Translations under genes and position numbers: made by a program
Shown here: positions 1 to 6,048 of the stretch, piece by piece
Layout of the letters: each line of letters opens with the position of its first letter
Position numbering within the stretch: position 1 is the stretch's first letter
Source: Acidobacteriota bacterium
Lineage (GTDB): Bacteria > Acidobacteriota > Blastocatellia > Pyrinomonadales > Pyrinomonadaceae
Reading direction: 5' to 3'
DNA length: 8,540 nt
NCBI GenBank assembly: GCA_024640445.1
Contig: JAHEEZ010000159.1
Location: 1 to 8,540, forward strand
Notes under the pieces: model-generated
Databases searched by the model: none
What the model was told of the DNA's origin: nothing
Seen by the model: the letters and a program-made list of their open reading frames with translations, nothing else

Positions 1-596
1 TGGCGCTCGTGGACCGTCGGATACTGCGCAACATGGATCACTTCGTGCTTCGCGTGCATTGCCGCACGTGCAAGCGGCATCCAGTGTTCCCAGCAGATCA
101 GTCCGCCGAGTGTTCCGTATGGAGTCTCGACCACGTTCAAAGTGCTTCCGTCGCCGACCGCCCACACAAGCCTCTCGGTGTAAGTCGGCGTAAGCTTTCT
201 GTGCTTCTTGAACGAACCGTCAGGTGAAATATAAAGCGTCGTGTTGTAAAGTGACGCACCCTCTCGTTCGTGAATTCCTACGACGAGATACGCATGGGTC
301 TCCTGCGCGATCCCGCAAAGCGTACGCACCTCTTCTGCCTCGATCGCGACGGCGTTCTCAAAGAGGTATCCGAACAACCTCTTTGCCGGCTGATGTTCCC
401 AGAGTGCCGCTTCCGGAGCATCGTCGAGCCAGATCGGATAGCCGGGAAGCCATGTCTCGGGAAAGACAATGATCTCAGCACCTTCCGCAGCGCATTCGCG
501 GGCAAGATCCGACAGCTTCGCGACCGATTCGCGGAGATTCAGGAATTCAGGGGGCTGTTGGATCAGCGCCGCGCGGACTGAGTTTTTCTTGGCCAT
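1..596 (-). CDS. Nitrilase (carbon-nitrogen hydrolase), 3' end cut by window edge
   Basis: The 198 complete codons visible encode the N-terminal part of a nitrilase-superfamily enzyme. True nitrilases (EC 3.5.5.1) hydrolyse organic nitriles to carboxylic acid plus ammonia in the cytoplasm. All catalytic elements are present: Glu47 in FPETWLPGYP, Lys134 in HRKLTPTYTERLVW, the second Glu at 141, and the nucleophile Cys168 in GGLICWEHWMPLAR. The CWExxMPLAR context and the RLVWxxGDGS stretch after the lysine resemble the true nitrilase branch (branch 1) more than amidases, carbamoylases or NAD synthetase domains. Nitrilases usually have about 310-350 residues, so roughly 120-150 are missing beyond position 1. 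The start is the ATG at 596-594, with AGGA five bases upstream. No in-frame stop occurs in the visible part. It diverges from the gene at 1293 across a repeat-rich gap. Substrate preference cannot be read from this fragment. Confidence 0.9.
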   Translation of the reverse strand, partial: MAKKNSVRAALIQQPPEFLNLRESVAKLSDLARECAAEGAEIIVFPETWLPGYPIWLDDAPEAALWEHQPAKRLFGYLFENAVAIEAEEVRTLCGIAQETHAYLVVGIHEREGASLYNTTLYISPDGSFKKHRKLTPTYTERLVWAVGDGSTLNVVETPYGTLGGLICWEHWMPLARAAMHAKHEVIHVAQYPTVHER

Positions 597-731
597 TCAA
601 TTCCTAATTTAATTGATGGCTCGGCATCTGGGCAAATGGAAATTCACCCGGGAGTCTCAAAGCCGCGTCGCGGCGGCGCGATCAGTACCCGGAGCGGTAG
701 CGACGGGCACAAAAAAGGTCAGCGATCGTAG

Positions 732-769
732 GGGCAGGACCTGTGCCTGCCCAATGCGCCGCCAGGCGC
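732..769. repeat. Two adjacent GC-rich hairpins (short interspersed repeat)
   Basis: The first hairpin pairs GGGCAGG (732-738) with CCTGCCC (746-752) around a 7-base loop. The second pairs GCGCC (756-760) with GGCGC (765-769) around GCCA. Only three bases separate them. The GGGGCAGG...CCTGCCC form resembles short intergenic repeats I recall from acidobacterial and related genomes; that recollection is unverified. Neither hairpin is followed by a T tract, so they are not intrinsic terminators. Confidence 0.5.
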
Positions 770-803
770 GATCTGTTCTAAACCCAAAGCCCGAGAAGAG
801 GGA

Positions 804-831
804 TTAACCGCAGAGTCGCGGAGACGCAGAG
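804..831 (+). repeat. Left 28-bp inverted repeat (pairs with 1117-1144)
   Basis: This 28-base stretch begins TTAACCGCAGAGTCGCGG and is the reverse complement of 1117-1144 at 27 of 28 positions. Similarity continues outward after a short gap: GAGAAGA at 793-799 is mirrored by TCTTCTC at 1146-1152. Internally it carries a direct repeat of CGCAGAG. A T/A-rich hairpin (831-849, GG-T-TTTTGT paired with ACAAAACC) follows immediately. It could be the end of a non-autonomous mobile element or one of two copies of a dispersed repeat in opposite orientation. Confidence 0.75.
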
Positions 832-919
832 GTTTTTGTAAACAAAACCGGTTCGGAGTCCGCTTTGGTGCTATGTTTGCCTCCCGGCCGAGATTCCGGA
901 ACCAGGGCAGGATCCACTC

Positions 920-1036
920 AGTCCGCGAAGCGAACGAAATATCATAGCCCCACGTGGAGCAGAAAGCGGAACGTGGGGCGCTCTTTTCCCCGGTCTGAAG
1001 ACCGGGGCTAAGATACGGCCGTCCGCTACGCGGACT
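920..1036. repeat. Nested palindromic (REP/MITE-like) element
   Basis: Several inverted repeats are nested here. The outer arms 920-935 and 1021-1036 match at 14 of 16 bases, and 940-951 pairs with 1004-1015 at 11 of 12 (TATCATAGCCCC against GGGGCTAAGATA). Inside lie two perfect 9-bp stems: 947-955 with 971-979 (GCCCCACGT/ACGTGGGGC), and 988-996 with 999-1007 (CCCCGGTCT/AGACCGGGG) around a 2-base spacer. The 947-951 and 1004-1007 bases can pair in more than one way, so the long stem and the local hairpins are alternatives. No coding capacity for a transposase is present. The shared GGGCTAA core recurs in the repeats at 6090-6159. Confidence 0.7.
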
Positions 1037-1116
1037 CGTTGAATTCGCCTGATCTTCCAGAGTCCTGGGTTACGGAGCGCGTTGTAGTTCTGATTAGGGC
1101 GGAAATCCCAAGTAAG

Positions 1117-1144
1117 CTCAGCGTCTCCGCGACTCTGCGGTTAA
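1117..1144 (-). repeat. Right 28-bp inverted repeat (pairs with 804-831)
   Basis: This is the reverse complement of the copy at 804-831 with one mismatch (the A at 1120 replaces the expected T). The two copies define a 341-bp unit measured end to end. I found no obvious target-site duplication immediately outside the arms, so transposition is not proven. Confidence 0.75.
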
Positions 1145-1277
1145 GTCTTCTCTTGCCCGTTGCTACGCGTACACGAATCGAAACGGATCGGTCTGTCGCC
1201 ATAAGCTTACGTAATCATTGGGGTTGTGCTATCGTTTGTGCATACACTGAGAACATCGCGCGGACCTGTTTCAAACC

Positions 1278-1285
1278 AAAGGAGG
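1278..1285 (+). promoter_or_regulatory. Strong Shine-Dalgarno site of the 82-residue ORF
   Basis: AAAGGAGG lies seven bases upstream of the ATG at 1293. It is the best ribosome-binding site in the window. It is the main reason for treating the short downstream frame as a real gene and for rejecting the longer overlapping frame that begins near 1039. Confidence 0.8.
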
Positions 1286-1292
1286 TGCGCGA

Positions 1293-1541
1293 ATGGGTAA
1301 GACCAAAAGCAAGAAAGCAGCGAAGACCGGAGACGGAGAGGCGTCGGGGAAACTGCCGCAGCCGCGCGGAGCGAATGAACTCCACGAGCCGTTCTGGTCG
1401 ATCATTTCTTTTGAAGGCAGGGTCGCTTCGAATCTGACCTACGACGAGGCGGTTGAGAAAACATCGTCGATGGCCGAAGCCGAAACTCCGGGGCTTTGCA
1501 TAGTCACCAATGCGGCGGCGCAGCGGATCGAAGGAAACTGA
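1293..1541 (+). CDS. Small conserved-looking protein of unknown function (82 aa)
   Basis: I do not recognise this family. The N-terminal third is hydrophilic and basic (GKTKSKKAAK in the first ten or so residues, low complexity). The C-terminal half looks folded: FWSIISFEGRVASNLTYDEAVEKTSSMAEAETPGLCIVTNAA reads as strand-helix-strand, with hydrophobic strands at about residues 48-53 and 72-78 and a helix between. It has no signal peptide or membrane segment, so it is probably cytoplasmic. A near-ideal ribosome site precedes the ATG, and the gene ends with tandem stops (TGA then TAA). It is 43 bases upstream of the YjbQ gene on the same strand and could be the first gene of a three-gene transcript with the photolyase. 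Coding status is well supported; function is open. Confidence 0.75.
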   Translation: MGKTKSKKAAKTGDGEASGKLPQPRGANELHEPFWSIISFEGRVASNLTYDEAVEKTSSMAEAETPGLCIVTNAAAQRIEGN

Positions 1542-1584
1542 TAATCGGGGACTTCAGCCGCCTGGTCCTTTATAAGTTGTCTTT

Positions 1585-1977
1585 ATGGAAATGATCGCTG
1601 TACGATCAGGCGCCCGCGAAGAACTGGTCGAGATCACCGGCGAGGTCGCGGCGCTGTTGAAGGACAAAGGGCTGGTCGATGGCGTGTGCGTGCTCTTCAC
1701 GCGCCACACCACCTGCGGGTTGACGATAAACGAGAATGCCGACCCGGACGTGAAGCACGACATTCTGCTTTTCTTGCGGAATACCATTCCGCAGTATTAC
1801 GAAGGCTTCCGGCACTTCGAGCACAATTCGGACGCTCACATCAAATCATCTCTCATGGGTTCGAGCGTGACGGTCCCGTTCGGGAACGGAAAGCTTCTTC
1901 TGGGGACCTGGCAGGGCATATATCTGTGCGAATTTGACGGACCGAGGGAAAGACAGGTGGTGGTCAGTTTTCTTTGA
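1585..1977 (+). CDS. yjbQ: YjbQ / UPF0047 family protein (secondary thiamine-phosphate synthase)
   Basis: This 130-residue protein matches the single-domain UPF0047 family throughout (members are typically about 130-140 residues). Diagnostic motifs are FTRHTTCGLTINENADPDVKHD (residues 38-59), HxEHNSDAHIKSSLMG (77-92) and LGTWQGIYLCEFDGPRER (106-123). The conserved His, Asp, Asn and Glu residues in these motifs form the family's putative active site. E. coli YjbQ can provide weak thiamine-phosphate synthase activity, but the main physiological role is not settled; that is family knowledge, not shown here. The start is the ATG at 1585, since an in-frame stop lies at 1573-1575. No clear Shine-Dalgarno precedes it, and the ATG at 1591 is an alternative. 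It ends 23 bases before the photolyase and is probably co-transcribed with it. Confidence 0.93.
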   Translation: MEMIAVRSGAREELVEITGEVAALLKDKGLVDGVCVLFTRHTTCGLTINENADPDVKHDILLFLRNTIPQYYEGFRHFEHNSDAHIKSSLMGSSVTVPFGNGKLLLGTWQGIYLCEFDGPRERQVVVSFL

Positions 1978-2000
1978 GGATCAATTAACGAGCAAGGGGT

Positions 2001-3428
2001 ATGGAACAGCTTACCGAAAGGGTCAGTAAACTAAACGACAAGGAAATAAGGAAAGGCGCGGATTACGTCCTGTACTGGATGCAGATGTACAAGCGCGCCG
2101 ACCACAATCACGCGCTCAACTTCGCGATCGAAAAAGCGAACGAACTAGGCCTTCCCCTGTTGGTCTATGAAGGCCTGAAGTACTACTATCCCTGGGCCAG
2201 CGACCGCCTCCACACTTTCATTCTTGAAGGAGTCAACGAAAAAAGAGACGCCTTCCGGGACCGCGGCATCAGCTATGTCTTTTATCTTCAAAAGGATAGC
2301 GATTCGCCAAAGCAGACCGTCAAGGCGCTCGCGCGTGATGCGGCGCTGATCGTCACCGACGATTACCCGTGCTTCATAATCCCTTCGCACAACGGCGCTA
2401 TCGCAGAAAAGGCAGAGGTCCCGGTCTTTGCTGTGGATTCGAACGGGATCATCCCGATGTCCGTGTTCGAAAAGGAAGAGTACGCGGCCTATACGATACG
2501 CCCGAAGATCAAACGGGTACTCGACAGATACTTCGTACCGTTCGAGGAGGCGGAGATTCGAACTAAGGACCCGGATATCAATCCCGACTGCCCCGACACC
2601 GTTTTCTCCGCAGACGAGATAGCAAACCTTGTTTCAAAGTGCGATGTGGACCACAGCGTCGCGCCCTCGCCGATTTACAAAGGCGGCACCGCAAACGCGC
2701 GAATCCGCCTTGCTAAGTTCGTCGATGAGATCCTTCCTCACTATCACGAAACAAGGAATAAGTGTGAGAAGGATGGTTCGTCGCGTCTGTCCGCTTACTT
2801 GCATTTCGGGTTCATCTCCTCGCTTGAAGCGGCGTTAGCAACTAAGGAGGCGGACGCGCCCGAAGAGGCGAAAGAGGCTTTTCTGGAAGAGCTGATCGTG
2901 CGCCGCGAGCTTTCCTTCAACTTCACAAGGTTCAATCCGAAGTACGATTCTCTGGAATCTCTGCCTGACTGGGCGCGGGAAACAATGCGCGAGCACGTCG
3001 ATGACAAGCGAGAATACATTTACTCACTCGAGGAGCTGGAGGCGGGCGAGACGCACGACGAACTCTGGAACGCCGCTCAGCGAGAGATGGTCCTGACCGG
3101 CGAGATGCACAACTACATTCGTATGCTTTGGGGGAAGAATGTTATCGCGTGGTCGGAAACGTACGAACAGGCATTTGCTGTCCTCGAACACCTTAACAAC
3201 AAATACTGCCTGGACGGCCGCGACCCGAACTCTTATGCGGGAATCCTGTGGTGTTTTGGAAAGCACGACCGGCCCTGGTTCGAGCGACCTGTGTTCGGCA
3301 AGATGCGGTATATGACGTCAGGAAGCACGGGAAAAAAATTCGGATCGGCGAAATATATCGAATGGACGAAATCACTTGAGGAAGATCCCGGTCTCCCCGA
3401 AACTCCCCGCCAGTCGAGCCTCTTTTGA
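2001..3428 (+). CDS. phr: Class II cyclobutane pyrimidine dimer DNA photolyase
   Basis: The enzyme (475 aa, usual class II length) repairs UV-induced cyclobutane pyrimidine dimers using FADH- and blue/near-UV light. The N-terminal Rossmann domain starts at about residue 19 with GADYVLYWMQMYKRADHNHALNFAI, characteristic of class II. The C-terminal helical FAD-binding domain includes LIVRRELSFNF (298-308) and the signature CLDGRDPNSYAGILWCFGKHDRPW (403-426). Trp356, Trp377 and Trp384 have the same spacing (21 and 7 residues) as the electron-transfer tryptophans I recall from the Methanosarcina mazei class II enzyme (360, 381, 388). The ATG at 2001 fits the family's N-terminus, although the purine-rich AAGGGG is only one base upstream, an unusually short spacing. 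It follows yjbQ by 23 bases and converges on the Bpt-like gene, with 17 bases between the stops. Class II assignment rather than cryptochrome is firm. Confidence 0.97.
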   Translation: MEQLTERVSKLNDKEIRKGADYVLYWMQMYKRADHNHALNFAIEKANELGLPLLVYEGLKYYYPWASDRLHTFILEGVNEKRDAFRDRGISYVFYLQKDSDSPKQTVKALARDAALIVTDDYPCFIIPSHNGAIAEKAEVPVFAVDSNGIIPMSVFEKEEYAAYTIRPKIKRVLDRYFVPFEEAEIRTKDPDINPDCPDTVFSADEIANLVSKCDVDHSVAPSPIYKGGTANARIRLAKFVDEILPHYHETRNKCEKDGSSRLSAYLHFGFISSLEAALATKEADAPEEAKEAFLEELIVRRELSFNFTRFNPKYDSLESLPDWARETMREHVDDKREYIYSLEELEAGETHDELWNAAQREMVLTGEMHNYIRMLWGKNVIAWSETYEQAFAVLEHLNNKYCLDGRDPNSYAGILWCFGKHDRPWFERPVFGKMRYMTSGSTGKKFGSAKYIEWTKSLEEDPGLPETPRQSSLF

Positions 3429-3445
3429 ACCCCGCGACCTTGTTT

Positions 3446-4120
3446 TCACTCGTCGCCTTCGTAACGGGTCCAATTGCCTTGCCAGTCGAACCGCTCGGCG
3501 CCCCTGAAGCGCTTTTTGTAGTCGTAGAACGATCTTCCCTCGTAGGCGTAGCCGAGGTAATGGAACTCCTTTCCAAGTTTTCTGGCGTATTCGGCTTCCA
3601 AAAGAAGAGTGTAAATACCGAGGCTTCTGCCGGCTTCTGATGGGTCAAAGATCGCGTAGACGGCGGAGATCGAGCGGGCAGCCTCATCAAAGAAACTCGC
3701 CGCAAGAAGCTCGCCGGAGCCGCCGTAGACACAAACTTCCATTCCCTTGCAGGGAACTTCGGAGGCGTTCGGGTCGATGAAATGCTCGAGCGACTCGGGC
3801 CTTCCTATCACGAATCTCGTCCGGTGCCGCTCAAAGAGCTCCCGTTTCTGGTCATCGACTATGGTCGGCCGGACAACGGTCCTGAGATCTCTGTTCTTTC
3901 GAAGTACTCGCCGAAGACTTTTTGAATGGGAGAAGGCGGCCAGATCTATCCTAAGGGGGATGACCAGTCTGTAACGCTGTCGATGGAAGGCGAGGCTGTA
4001 TCGGAAGAAATACTTTCCGAAGTGACGCCACCCTTCAGCGAGGAGCCGGTCCATTTCCTCGGGACCCGCAGTGTCCGCGATGAAATCTTCGCTGATGAAA
4101 GTTATCTCCCGGGTGTCCAT
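3446..4120 (-). CDS. Arginyl/leucyl-tRNA--protein transferase family protein (Bpt/ATE-like) lacking N-terminal cysteines
   Basis: The family moves an amino acid from aminoacyl-tRNA to the N-terminus of a protein, marking it for N-end-rule degradation (ClpS/ClpAP in bacteria). This 224-residue protein has the order expected of that family: GWRHFGKYFFRYS (30-42), IPLRIDLAAFSHSKSLRRVLRKN (54-76), then the GNAT-fold domain with GRSLGIYTLLLEAEYARKLGK (164-184), YLGY (188-191) and FYDYKKRFRGAERF (198-211). Its odd feature is the segment between FFRYS and IPLRID. Typical members have a CxxC metal or Fe-S site there; this one reads LAFHRQRYRLV with no cysteine. Its only cysteines are in the central region near residues 130-140. 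The start is the ATG at 4120, without a clear Shine-Dalgarno. It lies 84 bases downstream of the bactofilin on the same strand. The donor amino acid (Leu or Arg) cannot be decided, and it could be a divergent GNAT transferase. Confidence 0.8.
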   Translation of the reverse strand: MDTREITFISEDFIADTAGPEEMDRLLAEGWRHFGKYFFRYSLAFHRQRYRLVIPLRIDLAAFSHSKSLRRVLRKNRDLRTVVRPTIVDDQKRELFERHRTRFVIGRPESLEHFIDPNASEVPCKGMEVCVYGGSGELLAASFFDEAARSISAVYAIFDPSEAGRSLGIYTLLLEAEYARKLGKEFHYLGYAYEGRSFYDYKKRFRGAERFDWQGNWTRYEGDE

Positions 4121-4160
4121 ATCTGAGATGCGCCGAGCGGGCAGCGATCCGAAATGCGTT

Positions 4161-4184
4161 CGGCCCGCGAACTTCCGCGGGCCG
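4161..4184. terminator. GC-rich hairpin downstream of the bactofilin gene
   Basis: A perfect 9-bp stem pairs CGGCCCGCG (4161-4169) with CGCGGGCCG (4176-4184) around a 6-base loop. It lies 20 bases past the bactofilin stop in the minus direction. The sequence that follows on that strand (AACGCATTTCGG) has no run of T, so it is not a classical intrinsic terminator. It may slow transcription or protect the 3' end of the bactofilin mRNA before the Bpt-like gene. A 10-bp palindrome TCGATATCGA (4185-4194) abuts it. Confidence 0.45.
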
Positions 4185-4204
4185 TCGATATCGATCAGAC
4201 AATG

Positions 4205-4888
4205 TCAAAGTACTGCGGCGTCGGCCGCGGCTTCCTCATCCTCGGCTTCGTCGTCATCGTCATCATCGTCATTACTGTCGTATGAATACGATGACCCGCC
4301 ATACGCGGGCGTCCCAGCTTCTTCTTCGGCTGTCTCGCTTTGCTCTTCGTAAGCTATCGCTTCGTAGGCCGACTGTTCCTGTTCGGCTGCGGCTGCCTGT
4401 TGTTTTATTTCCATCGACTGGATCATGCTGCAAGTCCCTTCCAGGATTGCACCGTCCTCGATCAGCAGACGCGGGGCCGATATGTTTCCGATAACTCTGG
4501 CGGTCCGTCCGAGTTCGAGCTTTTCCGAAGCGACGATGTCACCGTTAACCGTACCGTTTATCACAGCCCCGGCAACCGTCACGTCGGCGTCCACCTGTCC
4601 GGTGGATCCGACTATCAAAGTGCCGTCCTCAGACATGACCTTTCCCGTTATCTGCCCGTCGACACGCAGCATTGAATTGAAATAGGTTTCGCCCGTTAAG
4701 ACCGTGCCGTGGCCGACAAATCCGTTGAGCTTGCCATCTTTGATGTCCCGAGCCATTGCTTCGCTTTCACTCATTGCTTTTGTTGATCCGTACTCTTTTT
4801 GGTAGGAATAAGCGGTGGTTGAGGTCTCCCGCGATTCGTTTGAAGTGTCAGTTTCGTCGGGTTTGGAACTTCTGCCCATTCTGATCAT
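4205..4888 (-). CDS. Bactofilin (polymer-forming cytoskeletal protein) with acidic C-terminal tail
   Basis: Bactofilins self-assemble without nucleotide into filaments or sheets at the inner membrane and help organise cell shape, envelope synthesis or polarity. The core domain spans about residues 55-156 and shows the short-period right-handed beta-helix pattern: GFVGHGTVLTGE, LRVDGQITGKV, GTLIVGSTGQVDADV, VINGTVNGDIVASEKLELG, ARVIGNISAPRLLIEDGAILEGTC. The N-terminal segment is polar and Ser/Thr-rich. The tail is Gln/Ala/Glu-rich, then Tyr/Ser-rich, with seven consecutive Asp (about 207-213) in an acidic run. I chose the ATG at 4888-4886 because GGAGG lies upstream at 4905-4901. The longer frame, opening with TTG at 4921, would place that Shine-Dalgarno inside the coding region. 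No M23 peptidase, a frequent bactofilin partner, is adjacent. Confidence 0.92.
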   Translation of the reverse strand: MIRMGRSSKPDETDTSNESRETSTTAYSYQKEYGSTKAMSESEAMARDIKDGKLNGFVGHGTVLTGETYFNSMLRVDGQITGKVMSEDGTLIVGSTGQVDADVTVAGAVINGTVNGDIVASEKLELGRTARVIGNISAPRLLIEDGAILEGTCSMIQSMEIKQQAAAAEQEQSAYEAIAYEEQSETAEEEAGTPAYGGSSYSYDSNDDDDDDDEAEDEEAAADAAVL

Positions 4889-5150
4889 ATCAATTTGTAA
4901 CCTCCGGAATTTTCGACTCAACCACTGAATTTATTGACGCTGAGACCAACCTGGACGAGTCAAAATGTAGATAAAAGATGTTTACTGTAGCACAAAGAAG
5001 CTTTGCAGTAGGATGTCAATAATAGATGAATAAGTCCTTTCATGTCTAGTTTTCTTTGAGCCGACCCGGAAGCGCCCTGATTTTCAGTTGATTATTTGTT
5101 TATTTCCCTCCGGCGTGGCACACTTTACGTTTTGGAGGAACGCGGGAAAG
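4889..5150. promoter_or_regulatory. Divergent intergenic region between bactofilin and ttcA
   Basis: Both genes must be transcribed outward from this AT-richer stretch, so it should hold their promoters. I could not fix convincing -35/-10 pairs on either strand. The bactofilin ribosome site GGAGG is at 4905-4901 (minus) and that of ttcA at 5134-5138 (plus). Each is about 12 bases from the chosen start codon, which is longer than usual. An interrupted inverted repeat is present: TACTG (4983-4987) and CAAAG (4993-4997) pair with CTTTG (5001-5005) and CAGTA (5006-5010), leaving a 5-base bulge on one side. This could be an operator, but nothing ties it to a regulator. Confidence 0.45.
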
Positions 5151-6041
5151 TTGTTCGTAGAAAGCAAACTGAAGACAAAACTGCTCAAGAAGTTGGGCAA
5201 GGCAATATCCGACTTCTCGATGATCGAAGAAGGCGACAAGGTAATGGTGTGCCTTTCGGGCGGAAAGGACAGCTATACGCTTCTCGACCTTTTGCTCGAT
5301 GTCAAAAAACGCTCTCCAGTGTCGTTTCGCCTCCTCGCGGTGAATCTTGATCAGAAGCAGCCCGGATTTCCCGAGCACGTCCTTCCTGAATACCTCGAAT
5401 CCCTCGGCGTTGAGTACAGGATCATCGAGGAAGACACCTATTCGATCGTCAAAGAAAAGGTCCCCGAAGGGAAGACCTTTTGTTCGCTTTGCTCAAGGCT
5501 TCGCAGAGGCATCCTCTACACGACCGCAATCGAGGAGGAGTGCACGAAGATCGCATTGGGTCACCATGCTGACGACATCATCAACACTTTCCTTCTCAAC
5601 CTTTTCTACGTTGGACAGCTGAAGGCGATGCCGCCGATACTCAGGTCTGACGACGGCCGGAATACCGTGATCCGCCCGCTTTCGTACATCCCTGAAAAGG
5701 ACATTGCAAGATATGCCGAGCAGCGGGAGTTTCCTATCATTCCCTGCAACCTGTGCGGTTCCCAGCCAAACCTCAAACGCGCACGCATGAAACAGATTGT
5801 CGAAGAACTGTCCAAAGAGATCCCTTTCCTAAGGAGCTCGATGTTAACCGCTTTGTCGAATGTCACGGGTTCTCATCTATTGGATACTGACCTGTATGAC
5901 TTCGAGAATTTCGCGCCCGCGATAAAGCGCATCCCTCCCGGTCACGGAAGCGTGGAGCGGGAACTGGACGCGGTCTTCGATCACAGCGAGCCGTCGGAAT
6001 TCAGCCTGATGGCGAAACTTGGGGCAGAGAGCCCTTCCTGA
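5151..6041 (+). CDS. ttcA: tRNA 2-thiocytidine(32) biosynthesis protein TtcA
   Basis: TtcA adenylates cytidine 32 of certain tRNAs with ATP and replaces its oxygen with sulfur, using an Fe-S cluster. The similarity to E. coli TtcA is very clear. Counting from the TTG at 5151 (296 aa), the PP-loop CLSGGKDSY lies at about 34-42, followed by NLDQKQPGFPEHVLPEYLE. The first cluster pair is Cys111/Cys114 in FCSLCSRLRRG, and IALGHHADD sits near 135-142. The second pair is Cys199/Cys202 in PCNLCGSQPNL. The frame stays open back to a TTG at 5088, but the intervening residues are unlike the family. The TTG at 5151 follows GGAGG (5134-5138) by 12 bases and gives an N-terminus that aligns with known TtcA proteins. 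No ATG lies near the expected start. A strong terminator follows, so this is probably a single-gene transcript. Confidence 0.95.
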   Translation: MFVESKLKTKLLKKLGKAISDFSMIEEGDKVMVCLSGGKDSYTLLDLLLDVKKRSPVSFRLLAVNLDQKQPGFPEHVLPEYLESLGVEYRIIEEDTYSIVKEKVPEGKTFCSLCSRLRRGILYTTAIEEECTKIALGHHADDIINTFLLNLFYVGQLKAMPPILRSDDGRNTVIRPLSYIPEKDIARYAEQREFPIIPCNLCGSQPNLKRARMKQIVEELSKEIPFLRSSMLTALSNVTGSHLLDTDLYDFENFAPAIKRIPPGHGSVERELDAVFDHSEPSEFSLMAKLGAESPS

Positions 6042-6048
6042 GATATAG

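Larger units (their letters stand above)
597..1292. other. Repeat-rich intergenic region without a credible gene
   Basis: This 696-base divergent gap separates the nitrilase start from the small gene at 1293. Short open frames cross it, but none has a ribosome site or a protein-like composition, and they run through palindromes. It contains, in order: a 6-bp inverted repeat next to the nitrilase ribosome site (597-602 with 611-616), two small GC-rich hairpins (732-752 and 756-769), a T/A-rich hairpin (831-849), a nested palindromic element (920-1036) lying between two 28-bp inverted repeats (804-831 and 1117-1144), and an 8-bp palindrome TTACGTAA at 1207-1214. I could not identify a confident sigma-70 promoter for either flanking gene. 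The region looks like an accumulation site for interspersed palindromic repeats. Confidence 0.75.

Noticed and set aside
613..807. 64-residue plus-strand open frame in the gap after the nitrilase
   Set aside because: It is built from GC hairpin repeats, is Arg/Ala-rich, and has no ribosome site.
732..1036. CRISPR-like array
   Set aside because: The repeats are inverted hairpins of different sequence, not regularly spaced identical direct repeats with unique spacers.
1207..1248. Possible promoter before the 82-residue ORF (TATCGT or TACACT as -10)
   Set aside because: No partner -35 at normal spacing resembles consensus, so the call would be guesswork.
1039..1437. 132-residue plus-strand open frame
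   Set aside because: It starts inside the repeat region without a ribosome site, runs through the 28-bp inverted repeat and overlaps the better-supported ORF at 1293 in another frame.
3193..3732. 179-residue minus-strand open frame across the photolyase/Bpt junction
   Set aside because: It overlaps the ends of two strongly supported genes in the wrong frame and has low-complexity Ser/Thr/Arg composition.
4340..4675. 111-residue plus-strand frame antisense to the bactofilin
   Set aside because: The opposite strand encodes a textbook bactofilin core; the antisense frame has no recognisable features.
4919..4921. TTG start for the bactofilin
   Set aside because: It would place the GGAGG Shine-Dalgarno inside the coding sequence; the ATG at 4888 lies downstream of it instead.
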